From JOPF136 sp035541255 (GTDB taxonomy: Bacteria > Acidobacteriota > Terriglobia > Acidiferrales > UBA7541): a stretch of DNA of 5,270 nucleotides. The DNA is taken from assembly GCA_035541255.1 (NCBI GenBank), contig DATKNR010000151.1, forward strand, positions 1 through 5,270, given 5' to 3'. This document shows positions 1 to 5,270 of the stretch, piece by piece; positions within the stretch are counted from its first letter, which is position 1; each line of letters starts with the position of its first letter. The position numbers and the translations under genes were made by a program. Under the pieces are notes generated by a model, which saw nothing but the letters and a program-made list of their open reading frames with translations, ran no database searches and had not been told where the DNA came from.

Positions 1-2
1 CG

Positions 3-1280
3 CACGCGCGGCGGATAGACGGCACCGGCCGGTTTCTGATTCCCGGGCTGATTGACTCGCACGTGCACGCGGGCCACTCGGCGGCGCTGGATGAGGATGC
101 GATCGAGGCGCATCCGGAACTCTGGACCGCGTATCACGCGCAGGTGCCTCGCAGCTTTCTCGCCTTTGGCTACACCACGGTGGTGGACCTCGATTTGCTG
201 CCCGCGGATCGGAGATGGTTTGAGGGCACGCCGCTGCATCCGCGCTTCTATTCCTGCGGACGTGGGATCAAAGTCGCCGGAGGATACGGGGCATTTCGAG
301 TTCCCTCGGTTTCGTCCCCCGATTTTCCCAACTTGGTTTACGACCCGCAGGAAGCGAAATCCTGGCCGGCTTCGCTCGATCTCGCGGATTACACGCCGGA
401 GCGGGCGGTGGAGCACGCAGCCGATGCGGGCGCCATCTGCGTGAAAGCCTTCGTTGAACCCGGATTCGGAATTTTCCATTGGCCGTTCCTGCATACGGAA
501 ACGCTGCGGCAAATCCATGCGGCAGCAGCGGCGCGCAAACTGATTCTGATGGTGCACGCCACGGGCGTAGAGAGCTGGCAGGAAGCGCTCGATGCCCATG
601 CGGAGGTGATCGCGCACGGGCTTTGGGTCTGGCCGGGCAACTGGGCGGATCCTGCCCCGCCGCAGGCCGCCCAAGATGTGATTGCCGCCGCGGCCCGCGC
701 CGGAGTGCACGTGCAGCCAACGATGCAGACCGTTGCCGGCGAGCGAACAATGCTGGATCCCAGCCTGCTGGACGATCCGTGGCTCGCGTATTCCCTTCCG
801 CCTTCGGTGATTGCGTATCTGCGTTCGCCGGAGGGAGTGAAAAGCCGCAACGCGCTGCTGGAGGAATACCGGAAAGCGTCTCCGGCGCCGGGGTTCGATC
901 GTCTGCTTCCGTCATCGATCGAGAGAACTCGGGCGACGTTCAGACTGATGCTTAAGGATCACGTGCCGCTGATTTTCGGCAGCGATACTCCCGCGGGCGA
1001 GGGCTTCGGAAATCCGCCGGGACTGAACGGACGGCTGGAGATGCAGGATTGGGCGGATGCAGGCGCGCCGCTGGCGCTGATTCTGCGTGCCGCGACGATC
1101 GACAATGCGGCGGCACTGGGTCTCGACCGCGAATTGGGTTCCATTGAAGCCGGGAAGCGGGCGGACCTGCTCCTGTTGAGAGAGAATCCGCTCAAACGTG
1201 TTTCCGCCTACGATTCCATCGAGACGATTTTTCTAAACGGTGAGCCAATCGCGCGGGAGACACTACGGCCTCCCGACTAG
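3..1280 (+). CDS. Metal-dependent amidohydrolase, imidazolonepropionase-like (5' partial)
   Basis: This is a member of the amidohydrolase superfamily (Amidohydro_1 type, imidazolonepropionase/Xaa-Pro dipeptidase-like group), enzymes that hydrolyse amide or related bonds at a metal centre in a TIM barrel. The frame is open to the left edge. The first GTG at 63 falls inside the metal motif PGLIDSHVHAGH (42-77), so the gene must begin upstream and the missing part is the N-terminal beta-sandwich segment. Visible candidate metal ligands are the HxH pair (codons 60-62 and 66-68), a Lys in CVKAF (444-446) at the place of the carboxylated lysine of this group, His in VHATG (555-557), His in AHGLW (615-617) and Asp in FGSDT (984-986). 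The C-terminal end has the usual signature, with AATIDNAAALGL followed by GSIEAGKRADLLLL and a final FLNGEPI strand. The active site looks intact. There are 425 codons before the TAG. The substrate cannot be told from sequence; peptidase, lactonase and cyclic-amide hydrolase are all possible. It converges on the ROK kinase gene and is probably not co-regulated with it. Confidence 0.9.
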   Translation, partial: HARRIDGTGRFLIPGLIDSHVHAGHSAALDEDAIEAHPELWTAYHAQVPRSFLAFGYTTVVDLDLLPADRRWFEGTPLHPRFYSCGRGIKVAGGYGAFRVPSVSSPDFPNLVYDPQEAKSWPASLDLADYTPERAVEHAADAGAICVKAFVEPGFGIFHWPFLHTETLRQIHAAAAARKLILMVHATGVESWQEALDAHAEVIAHGLWVWPGNWADPAPPQAAQDVIAAAARAGVHVQPTMQTVAGERTMLDPSLLDDPWLAYSLPPSVIAYLRSPEGVKSRNALLEEYRKASPAPGFDRLLPSSIERTRATFRLMLKDHVPLIFGSDTPAGEGFGNPPGLNGRLEMQDWADAGAPLALILRAATIDNAAALGLDRELGSIEAGKRADLLLLRENPLKRVSAYDSIETIFLNGEPIARETLRPPD

Positions 1281-1299
1281 AAGTTTATTGGTGGCTTCT

Positions 1300-2286
1300 T
1301 CACGGTTGCGCCGCAACGGTCTGGCACAGGGCGGCGGCGCCGGCGATGCCGGCATCGGCTACGTAGCGTCCGAGCAGGAGGGGAATTTCCTGACAACGCT
1401 GGTTGTAAGACCATCGCGGCATCTGCGCGCGCATGTGGCCGAAGAACGTGCTCATCAGGGCGGCGACGCCGCCGCCGAACACAATCACTTCCGGTTCGAG
1501 CAGATTGATGATGTCGCCGAGCCAGACGGTGAGAAGCTCGGCGGTTTCGAGCAGCACTTCGCTGGCCAGCTGGTCGCCCTTGCGAAACGCTTCTCCCACC
1601 ATCTCCGCCGTCAACTGAGCGGAATCGCCGCCGGCGAGTTCCAGCATTTTTGATTTCGACGGGCGCGGCTCAGCCAGCCGCTGCCGGGCGCGCGCGGCGA
1701 TGGCCGGGCCGGCAGCCATCGCTTCGATACAGCCACGCTTGCCGCAGGCGCACTGCGGGCCGCGATAATCAATGGTCATGTGGCCGCCCTCGCCTGCACT
1801 GCCGGTGCGACCGTAATAAATCTGGCGGTCGAAAATAATGCCCGTGCCGATTCCGGTTCCGAGCGTGGCGTAGAAAACGTAACGGAAGCCTCTTGCTTCG
1901 CCCCAGATGGCTTCGGCCAACCCGGCGGCGTTCGCGTCGTTATCCACGTGGATGGGAAGCTGGAAACGGCGATGCAGTTCCGCGGCGAGCGGATAATTCC
2001 GCCAGCAGGGCAGGTTGGGAGGATTCAGGACGACGCCGCTGCGCGGGTCGAGCGGACCGGGCGAGCAGACCCCGATTCCGGCGAGACGGCCCGGAACGGT
2101 CTCCTCCGGGTGCGCGGCAAATACGGCGCGGATGGCACTTTCCACGGCGCGGAGTCCGGCGGCGGCGTCCTCATGCCCGACCATTGGGACGCGCGTCTGG
2201 TAGAGAATTTCGCCGGAGGAATCCACCAGCCCGGCGGCCACTTTCGTGCCGCCGATATCCACGCCGAGTGTGCAGCCTCCAGGCAC
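1300..2286 (-). CDS. ROK-family sugar kinase (glucokinase/mannokinase/GlcNAc kinase type)
   Basis: This is a cytoplasmic ATP-dependent sugar kinase of the ROK family, about 328 residues, the usual length for family kinases. Counting from the chosen GTG at 2286, the first phosphate-binding motif LGVDIGGTK lies at residues 7-15. The motif DNDAN is at 115-119, with D117 the expected catalytic base. The second phosphate motif GTGIGTG is at about 143-149. The sugar-contacting EGGH is at 166-169, followed by the zinc motif CxCGKRGCxE with C179, C181, C186 and E188; H169 is the fourth zinc ligand. VIVFGGGV near 268-275 is the adenosine-binding strand. There is no N-terminal helix-turn-helix domain, so this is a kinase and not a ROK repressor. 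The frame stays open upstream to 2583, but that part lies antisense to the transporter gene and has no ROK similarity. The GTG at 2286 has an AAAGG about 10 bases upstream and sits just before the conserved fold; GTGs at 2334 and 2340 are alternatives. It is divergent from the transporter and mannosidase genes. Sugar specificity is unresolved; mannose is suggested only by context. Confidence 0.92.
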   Translation of the reverse strand: MPGGCTLGVDIGGTKVAAGLVDSSGEILYQTRVPMVGHEDAAAGLRAVESAIRAVFAAHPEETVPGRLAGIGVCSPGPLDPRSGVVLNPPNLPCWRNYPLAAELHRRFQLPIHVDNDANAAGLAEAIWGEARGFRYVFYATLGTGIGTGIIFDRQIYYGRTGSAGEGGHMTIDYRGPQCACGKRGCIEAMAAGPAIAARARQRLAEPRPSKSKMLELAGGDSAQLTAEMVGEAFRKGDQLASEVLLETAELLTVWLGDIINLLEPEVIVFGGGVAALMSTFFGHMRAQMPRWSYNQRCQEIPLLLGRYVADAGIAGAAALCQTVAAQP

Positions 2287-2354
2287 GTCTCTCGAACCTT
2301 TGCGGCGCGCGAAGAACCGATGGAAACCACGCACCGCCACCGCATTCTTATCAC

Positions 2355-2372
2355 ATTCGCCGTGAATCGGCG
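2355..2372. repeat. Overlapping short inverted repeats, possible operator
   Basis: Two perfect short palindromes interlock here. ATTC (2355-2358) pairs with GAAT (2364-2367) across five bases, and CGCCG (2358-2362) pairs with CGGCG (2368-2372) across five bases. They lie between the candidate -35 and -10 of the transporter promoter, where a repressor would block transcription. The arms are only 4 and 5 bases, so chance is a real possibility in GC-rich DNA. Confidence 0.25.
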
Positions 2373-2377
2373 TTATA
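2372..2377 (-). promoter_or_regulatory. Candidate -10 element for the ROK kinase gene
   Basis: Read on the minus strand these bases give TATAAC, five of six matches to the -10 consensus. They overlap the plus-strand TATACT because the TATA core is self-complementary. No convincing -35 was found at 16-18 bases spacing. If used, the kinase leader would be roughly 80 bases. This is a tentative call. Confidence 0.25.
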
Positions 2378-2411
2378 CTCGCGCGCTCTTCAGAAATCCG
2401 CAACGATGCGC

Positions 2412-2416
2412 AGGAG
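2412..2416 (+). promoter_or_regulatory. Ribosome binding site that decides the transporter start
   Basis: An AGGAG sits immediately against the ATG at 2417, leaving no spacing for that codon, but lies nine bases before the in-frame GTG at 2426. This favours the GTG as the real start and shortens the protein by three residues. Confidence 0.65.
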
Positions 2417-2425
2417 ATGCACACC

Positions 2426-3448
2426 GTGACTTCCGCTCCCCTCGGGCTGGCCCTGCTGGTGCTGGCCGGCGCCATGAACGGCAGCTTTACACTGCCCATG
2501 AAATTCACGCGCAAATGGGCGTGGGAGAACACCTGGCTGGCGTGGACGATTTTCGCGCTGGGAATTTTTCCGCCGGTGCTCACGTTCGCTACCGTGCCTC
2601 AGCTCAGCCAGGTGTACGCGAAGGCCGGCGCCGTGGCGATCCTGATTCCCGCGGCATGCGGCGCGGGCTGGGGCATTTCGCAGGTGTTCTTTGGGCTGGC
2701 GGTGGACGCGGTGGGAATTGCGCTCGCCTTCTCCGTCATTCTCGGGACTGCAGCCGCTGTCGGCAGTCTGATTCCGCTCTTTGACCAGCACCGCGACAAG
2801 GTGTTTACCAGCGGGGGATTGCTGGTGCTGCTGGGAGTCGCGCTGGTTCTCGCCGGCGTGGGCGTGTGCGCCGTAGCCGGGAGAAAACGCGAAGCGGCGC
2901 TCGGCCTGGCCAGCGGGCCGGCAGGCAAACCCTCCGTGATGCGCGGCCTGCTGTTCTGCCTGATCAGCGGGCTGGGCTCAGCGCTGGTGAACTTCGGGCT
3001 GGCGTATGGCGGGCCGGTGATTGCTGCCGCGCGTGACGCAGGTGCGTCGCCGCTGTGGGCGCCCAACGCCGTGTGGTTGCCGCTGATGTGCTCAGGCGGA
3101 GTGCCAAATCTGCTCTACTGCATCTATCTCGCGCGGAAAAATGAGACGGGATCGAAATTCGGCACGGAAGGCACGACGTACTACTGGGCGCTCGCCGCGG
3201 TGATGGCACTGTTCTGGTTCGGCAGCACGGTGCTCTACGGAGTTTCGACGGTGGAGCTGGGGGACCTCGGCACGGTGCTGGGCTGGCCGCTCTTCATGTC
3301 GCTGATCGTGATTACGGCGAGTGTGTGGGGCGTGCTCACTGGAGAATGGAAAAATACCGGAAAACAACCGCTCCGGGTGATGTTGGCAGGAGTTGTTGTG
3401 CTGATCTTCGCGATTTTCGTGCTGTCGGCAGCCGGACGTGTTCTGTAG
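2426..3448 (+). CDS. rhaT: RhaT-family sugar/proton symporter (drug/metabolite transporter superfamily)
   Basis: This is an integral inner-membrane transporter of the RhaT family, whose founding member is the E. coli L-rhamnose/proton symporter. From the GTG start it has 340 residues, against 344 in E. coli. Ten hydrophobic segments can be drawn, roughly at 5-20, 35-55, 69-92, 95-115, 131-152, 173-193, 211-235, 255-275, 281-303 and 316-337. Family hallmarks seen by recall are the N-terminal LAGAMNGSFTLPMKFTRKWAWE, comparable to the PFKKVKKWSWE region of E. coli RhaT, and the C-terminal GEWKNTGKQP, comparable to its KEWNNAGRRP. A charged cytoplasmic loop (AGRKREAALG, then a Gly/Pro-rich stretch) divides the two halves. 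Its stop codon overlaps the ribosome binding site of the mannosidase gene eight bases on, so the two are almost surely one operon. No rhamnose isomerase, kinase or aldolase gene is visible; the mannosidase and ROK kinase neighbours suggest mannose or another glycan-derived sugar. The family call is firm; rhamnose as the substrate, and so the symbol, is not proven. Confidence 0.88.
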   Translation: MTSAPLGLALLVLAGAMNGSFTLPMKFTRKWAWENTWLAWTIFALGIFPPVLTFATVPQLSQVYAKAGAVAILIPAACGAGWGISQVFFGLAVDAVGIALAFSVILGTAAAVGSLIPLFDQHRDKVFTSGGLLVLLGVALVLAGVGVCAVAGRKREAALGLASGPAGKPSVMRGLLFCLISGLGSALVNFGLAYGGPVIAAARDAGASPLWAPNAVWLPLMCSGGVPNLLYCIYLARKNETGSKFGTEGTTYYWALAAVMALFWFGSTVLYGVSTVELGDLGTVLGWPLFMSLIVITASVWGVLTGEWKNTGKQPLRVMLAGVVVLIFAIFVLSAAGRVL

Positions 3449-3453
3449 GAGGA
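3447..3453 (+). promoter_or_regulatory. Strong Shine-Dalgarno for the alpha-mannosidase, overlapping the transporter stop codon
   Basis: The sequence AGGAGGA shares its first two bases with the transporter TAG stop and ends three bases before the ATG at 3457. Such stop/Shine-Dalgarno overlap points to translational coupling and shared transcription. Confidence 0.75.
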
Positions 3454-3456
3454 CGA

Positions 3457-3525
3457 ATGCGTAGAAATCCGATTGTAGCGATGACGATGCTGGCGGCGCT
3501 GACTGCGGCGCCGGGCGCGGCGGCC
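3457..3525 (+). other. Signal peptide coding segment of the alpha-mannosidase
   Basis: It encodes a short basic start (MRR), a hydrophobic core around IVAMTMLAALTAA and a small-residue cleavage region GAAAG, matching Sec signal peptidase I substrates. There is no Cys after the small residues, so it is not a lipoprotein signal, and no twin-arginine consensus is present since no SRRxFLK-like motif follows the two Arg residues. Confidence 0.75.
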
Positions 3526-5270
3526 GGCCAGATTCCCGCAACCGCCCAGTCCGCGGATTCCCCCGCGCAGCAGGCAGCGGCACGGCTCGAATCCCTGGTG
3601 AACGCGAATCTGGCGCAGATCCGGTATTCCACCGGCGACGATCCACGCGCGGCGGCTCCGGACCTGGACGATTCGAGATGGCAGGAGTGGAAGCCAGGGA
3701 TGGAGTTTCCCGGGAAATCCGTTTGGGTGCGCATTCACTGGGAGGTGCCCGCACAAGTGAACGGTTACGACATTCGTGGCGCCCGCCTGCGCCTCTCGCT
3801 GAACGCGTACAACGCGGACACCGTGCGAACGTTTCTGGATGGAGTGGCGCTCGCGGTTGGCGAAGAGGGCGATCCGGTGCTGCTCGCCGAACATGCCGTG
3901 CCGGGTCAAAAACTAGTGATCGCCGTACACGCGGAATGGAACGAATGGAAGTGGACGTTTCGCGGCGCAAAGATCGTGATTGATGAGCCTCAGGGCCGGC
4001 CCGATCCCGGAATGCTCGGCGGCGAATTTCTCGTCTGTGAAGCCATGATTGCCGGGCTGGCGCCGAACGATGCCGCGCGCGCGGGAGAGTTACAGGCGGG
4101 GATCGCCGCGGTGGATTGGAGCGCCCTGGGCCGCGGCGACCAGGCCGGTTTCGACCGCTCGCTGGCGGCGGCGCGGCAGGCGCTCGAACCGCTGCGCCAG
4201 TGGATGCAGCAGTACACAATCCACGCGGCGGGAAATTCGCACATTGATATGGGCTGGCTGTGGCCTTCGAGCGAGACGACCATGGTCGTCTACAACACCT
4301 GGTCGAGCGCGCTGCGGCTGATGAAGGAGTTTCCCGGGCTCACGTATACGCACTCCACCGCCGCGGCCTACGAATGGATGGAGGAGAAATACCCGGCGCT
4401 CTTCGACGAAATCCGCAAACGCGTGAAAGAAGGTCGATGGGAAGTGATCGGCGGCATGTGGGTGGAGCCGGACCTGAACATGCCGGACGGGGAATCGCTG
4501 GTGCGGCAGCTCCTGCTGGGCAAACGCTACTTCCAGCAGAAATTCGGCGTGGACGTGCGCACGGGATGGAATCCGGATTCGTTCGGCTACAACTGGCAGT
4601 TGCCGCAAATCTACAAGAAATCAGGCATCGATTTCTTCGTGACGCAGAAAATGACGTGGAACGACACCACGAAATTTCCCTACAAGCTGTTCTGGTGGGA
4701 ATCCCCGGACGGCAGCCGCGTGCTCACTTATTTCCCGCACGATTACGCCAACCCGATTCATCCCGTGGCTATTGCGAATGACTTGGCCACGTATGTTTCC
4801 GCGATGCACGGCTATCCGGACATGCTGTATCTGTTCGGCGTGGGAGACCACGGCGGCGGGCCCACACTGGATATGCTGCAGACGGCCCGTCAGTGGCAAC
4901 ACGATGCCGTCTACCCGAAGCTGGAGTTCGGCGCCGCGCAGCCATGGTTTGACGCCTTGGCAAAGCAAGCTCCCGCGCTCAATCTTCCGGTATGGGACAG
5001 CGAACTCTACTTCCAGTACCACCGCGGGGTATTCACCACACAGGCGGAAACCAAGAAGGGCAACCGACGCAGCGAAGAGCTTCTGCTGACCACCGAAACA
5101 TTTTCGTCGCTTGCTGCGCTCCAAGGAGAGCCGTATCCCGGCGACGAATTGCGCGTAGCGTGGAAAAAAGTGCTGTTTAACCAATTCCACGATATTGCGG
5201 CCGGCTCCGGAATTCCGGTGCTCTACAAGGACGCCGGGCGCGATTACGCGGAGGTGCGTCGCATCGGCAC
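3457..5270 (+). CDS. Exported alpha-mannosidase, glycoside hydrolase family 38 (3' partial)
   Basis: This is a retaining, zinc-dependent alpha-mannosidase that removes alpha-linked mannose from glycans. The frame is open from the ATG to the window edge, giving 604 full codons; family members usually run to about 1000 residues, so the C-terminal beta domains lie beyond. Residues 1-23 form a signal peptide: MRR, a hydrophobic stretch, then GAAAG with cleavage likely after A23, so it acts in the periplasm or outside. Residues about 70-176 are strand-rich and resemble the galactose-binding-like beta-sandwich often found before bacterial GH38 domains. The catalytic domain begins near 253. The metal motif GNSHIDMGWLW has H262 and D264. 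D374 in GWNPDSFGYNW is the expected nucleophile and third metal ligand. GVGDHGGGPT surrounds D464. YHRG (521-524) and NRRSEE (536-541) are typical of the family. H578 in NQFHDIAAGSG is the expected fourth metal ligand. All expected active-site residues up to the edge are present. Linkage specificity cannot be read from the sequence. It is the second gene of the transporter operon. Confidence 0.94.
   Translation, partial: MRRNPIVAMTMLAALTAAPGAAAGQIPATAQSADSPAQQAAARLESLVNANLAQIRYSTGDDPRAAAPDLDDSRWQEWKPGMEFPGKSVWVRIHWEVPAQVNGYDIRGARLRLSLNAYNADTVRTFLDGVALAVGEEGDPVLLAEHAVPGQKLVIAVHAEWNEWKWTFRGAKIVIDEPQGRPDPGMLGGEFLVCEAMIAGLAPNDAARAGELQAGIAAVDWSALGRGDQAGFDRSLAAARQALEPLRQWMQQYTIHAAGNSHIDMGWLWPSSETTMVVYNTWSSALRLMKEFPGLTYTHSTAAAYEWMEEKYPALFDEIRKRVKEGRWEVIGGMWVEPDLNMPDGESLVRQLLLGKRYFQQKFGVDVRTGWNPDSFGYNWQLPQIYKKSGIDFFVTQKMTWNDTTKFPYKLFWWESPDGSRVLTYFPHDYANPIHPVAIANDLATYVSAMHGYPDMLYLFGVGDHGGGPTLDMLQTARQWQHDAVYPKLEFGAAQPWFDALAKQAPALNLPVWDSELYFQYHRGVFTTQAETKKGNRRSEELLLTTETFSSLAALQGEPYPGDELRVAWKKVLFNQFHDIAAGSGIPVLYKDAGRDYAEVRRIG

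Larger units (their letters stand above)
2350..2379 (+). promoter_or_regulatory. Candidate sigma-70 promoter for the transporter-mannosidase operon
   Basis: A -10-like TATACT (2374-2379) matches the consensus at five of six bases. An ATCACA (2350-2355) lies 18 bases upstream and matches TTGACA at four of six. Transcription would begin near 2386, leaving a leader of about 40 bases before the GTG start. The -35 is weak, which would fit a promoter that needs an activator, but this is only a visual match. Confidence 0.4.
2287..2425. promoter_or_regulatory. Divergent intergenic regulatory region between the ROK kinase and transporter genes
   Basis: This 139-base stretch separates two divergent starts and must hold the promoters for both directions. 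It contains a TATACT hexamer on the plus strand, a TATAAC reading on the minus strand from nearly the same bases, and short overlapping inverted repeats just beside them. No riboswitch, small RNA or tRNA could be recognised. The assignment rests on gene layout plus weak motif matches. Confidence 0.6.

Noticed and set aside
268..915. A 215-codon minus-strand open frame inside the amidohydrolase gene.
   Set aside because: It is antisense to the catalytic barrel, has a shadow-like composition and no recognisable motif.
1279..1299. An AGAAG/CTTCT inverted repeat spanning the gap between the two convergent stop codons, considered as a bidirectional terminator.
   Set aside because: The stem is only five perfect pairs plus two possible G-U pairs, is AT-rich and has no proper U tract on either side, so it is too weak to call.
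2287..2583. An N-terminal extension of the ROK kinase frame up to an ATG at 2583.
   Set aside because: It overlaps the transporter gene antisense and the intergenic region, would make the protein 427 residues, and shows no helix-turn-helix or ROK similarity before the DIGGTK region.
1780..2784. A 334-codon open frame on the plus strand across the ROK kinase, the intergenic region and the transporter start.
   Set aside because: It is antisense to conserved ROK motifs and crosses into the transporter in a different frame; the composition is low complexity with no domain.
3092..4219. A 375-codon open frame on the minus strand under the transporter and mannosidase genes.
   Set aside because: It is rich in Arg, Pro, Ser and Ala with no recognisable fold, and lies antisense to two firmly identified genes; such long shadow frames are common in GC-rich DNA.

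Overview
The window is high-GC DNA, clearly above half G+C by eye, with dense bacterial gene packing. It carries four protein-coding genes, two of them cut by the window edges. The mix of genes (an imidazolonepropionase-like amidohydrolase, a ROK sugar kinase, a RhaT-family transporter and an exported GH38 alpha-mannosidase) together with the codon style suggests a heterotrophic soil or sediment bacterium of the Acidobacteriota type. That placement is an inference from gene style; nothing in the window is a phylogenetic marker.

Layout: (1) Positions 3-1280, plus strand: the 3' part of a metal-dependent amidohydrolase whose true start lies upstream of the window. (2) Positions 1300-2286, minus strand: a complete ROK-family sugar kinase, convergent with gene 1 across a 19-base gap. 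(3) Positions 2287-2425: a divergent intergenic region with a candidate promoter and small overlapping inverted repeats. (4) Positions 2426-3448, plus strand: a ten-helix RhaT-family sugar/proton symporter, best started at a GTG served by an AGGAG Shine-Dalgarno site. (5) Positions 3457 to the window end, plus strand: a GH38 alpha-mannosidase with a signal peptide. It is joined to the transporter in an operon whose ribosome binding site overlaps the transporter stop codon. The mannosidase frame stays open through the right edge, so it is partial at its 3' end.

Working model (inference): the exported mannosidase releases mannose, or a related sugar, from glycans outside the cytoplasm. The RhaT-like symporter imports it, and the divergently transcribed ROK kinase phosphorylates it on entry. 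The amidohydrolase shows no obvious link to this pathway and is probably an independent transcription unit. No RNA gene, CRISPR array, mobile element or integration site was seen. The most notable point is the pairing of a transporter family named for rhamnose with an alpha-mannosidase and a ROK kinase, which hints at a different substrate for this transporter.
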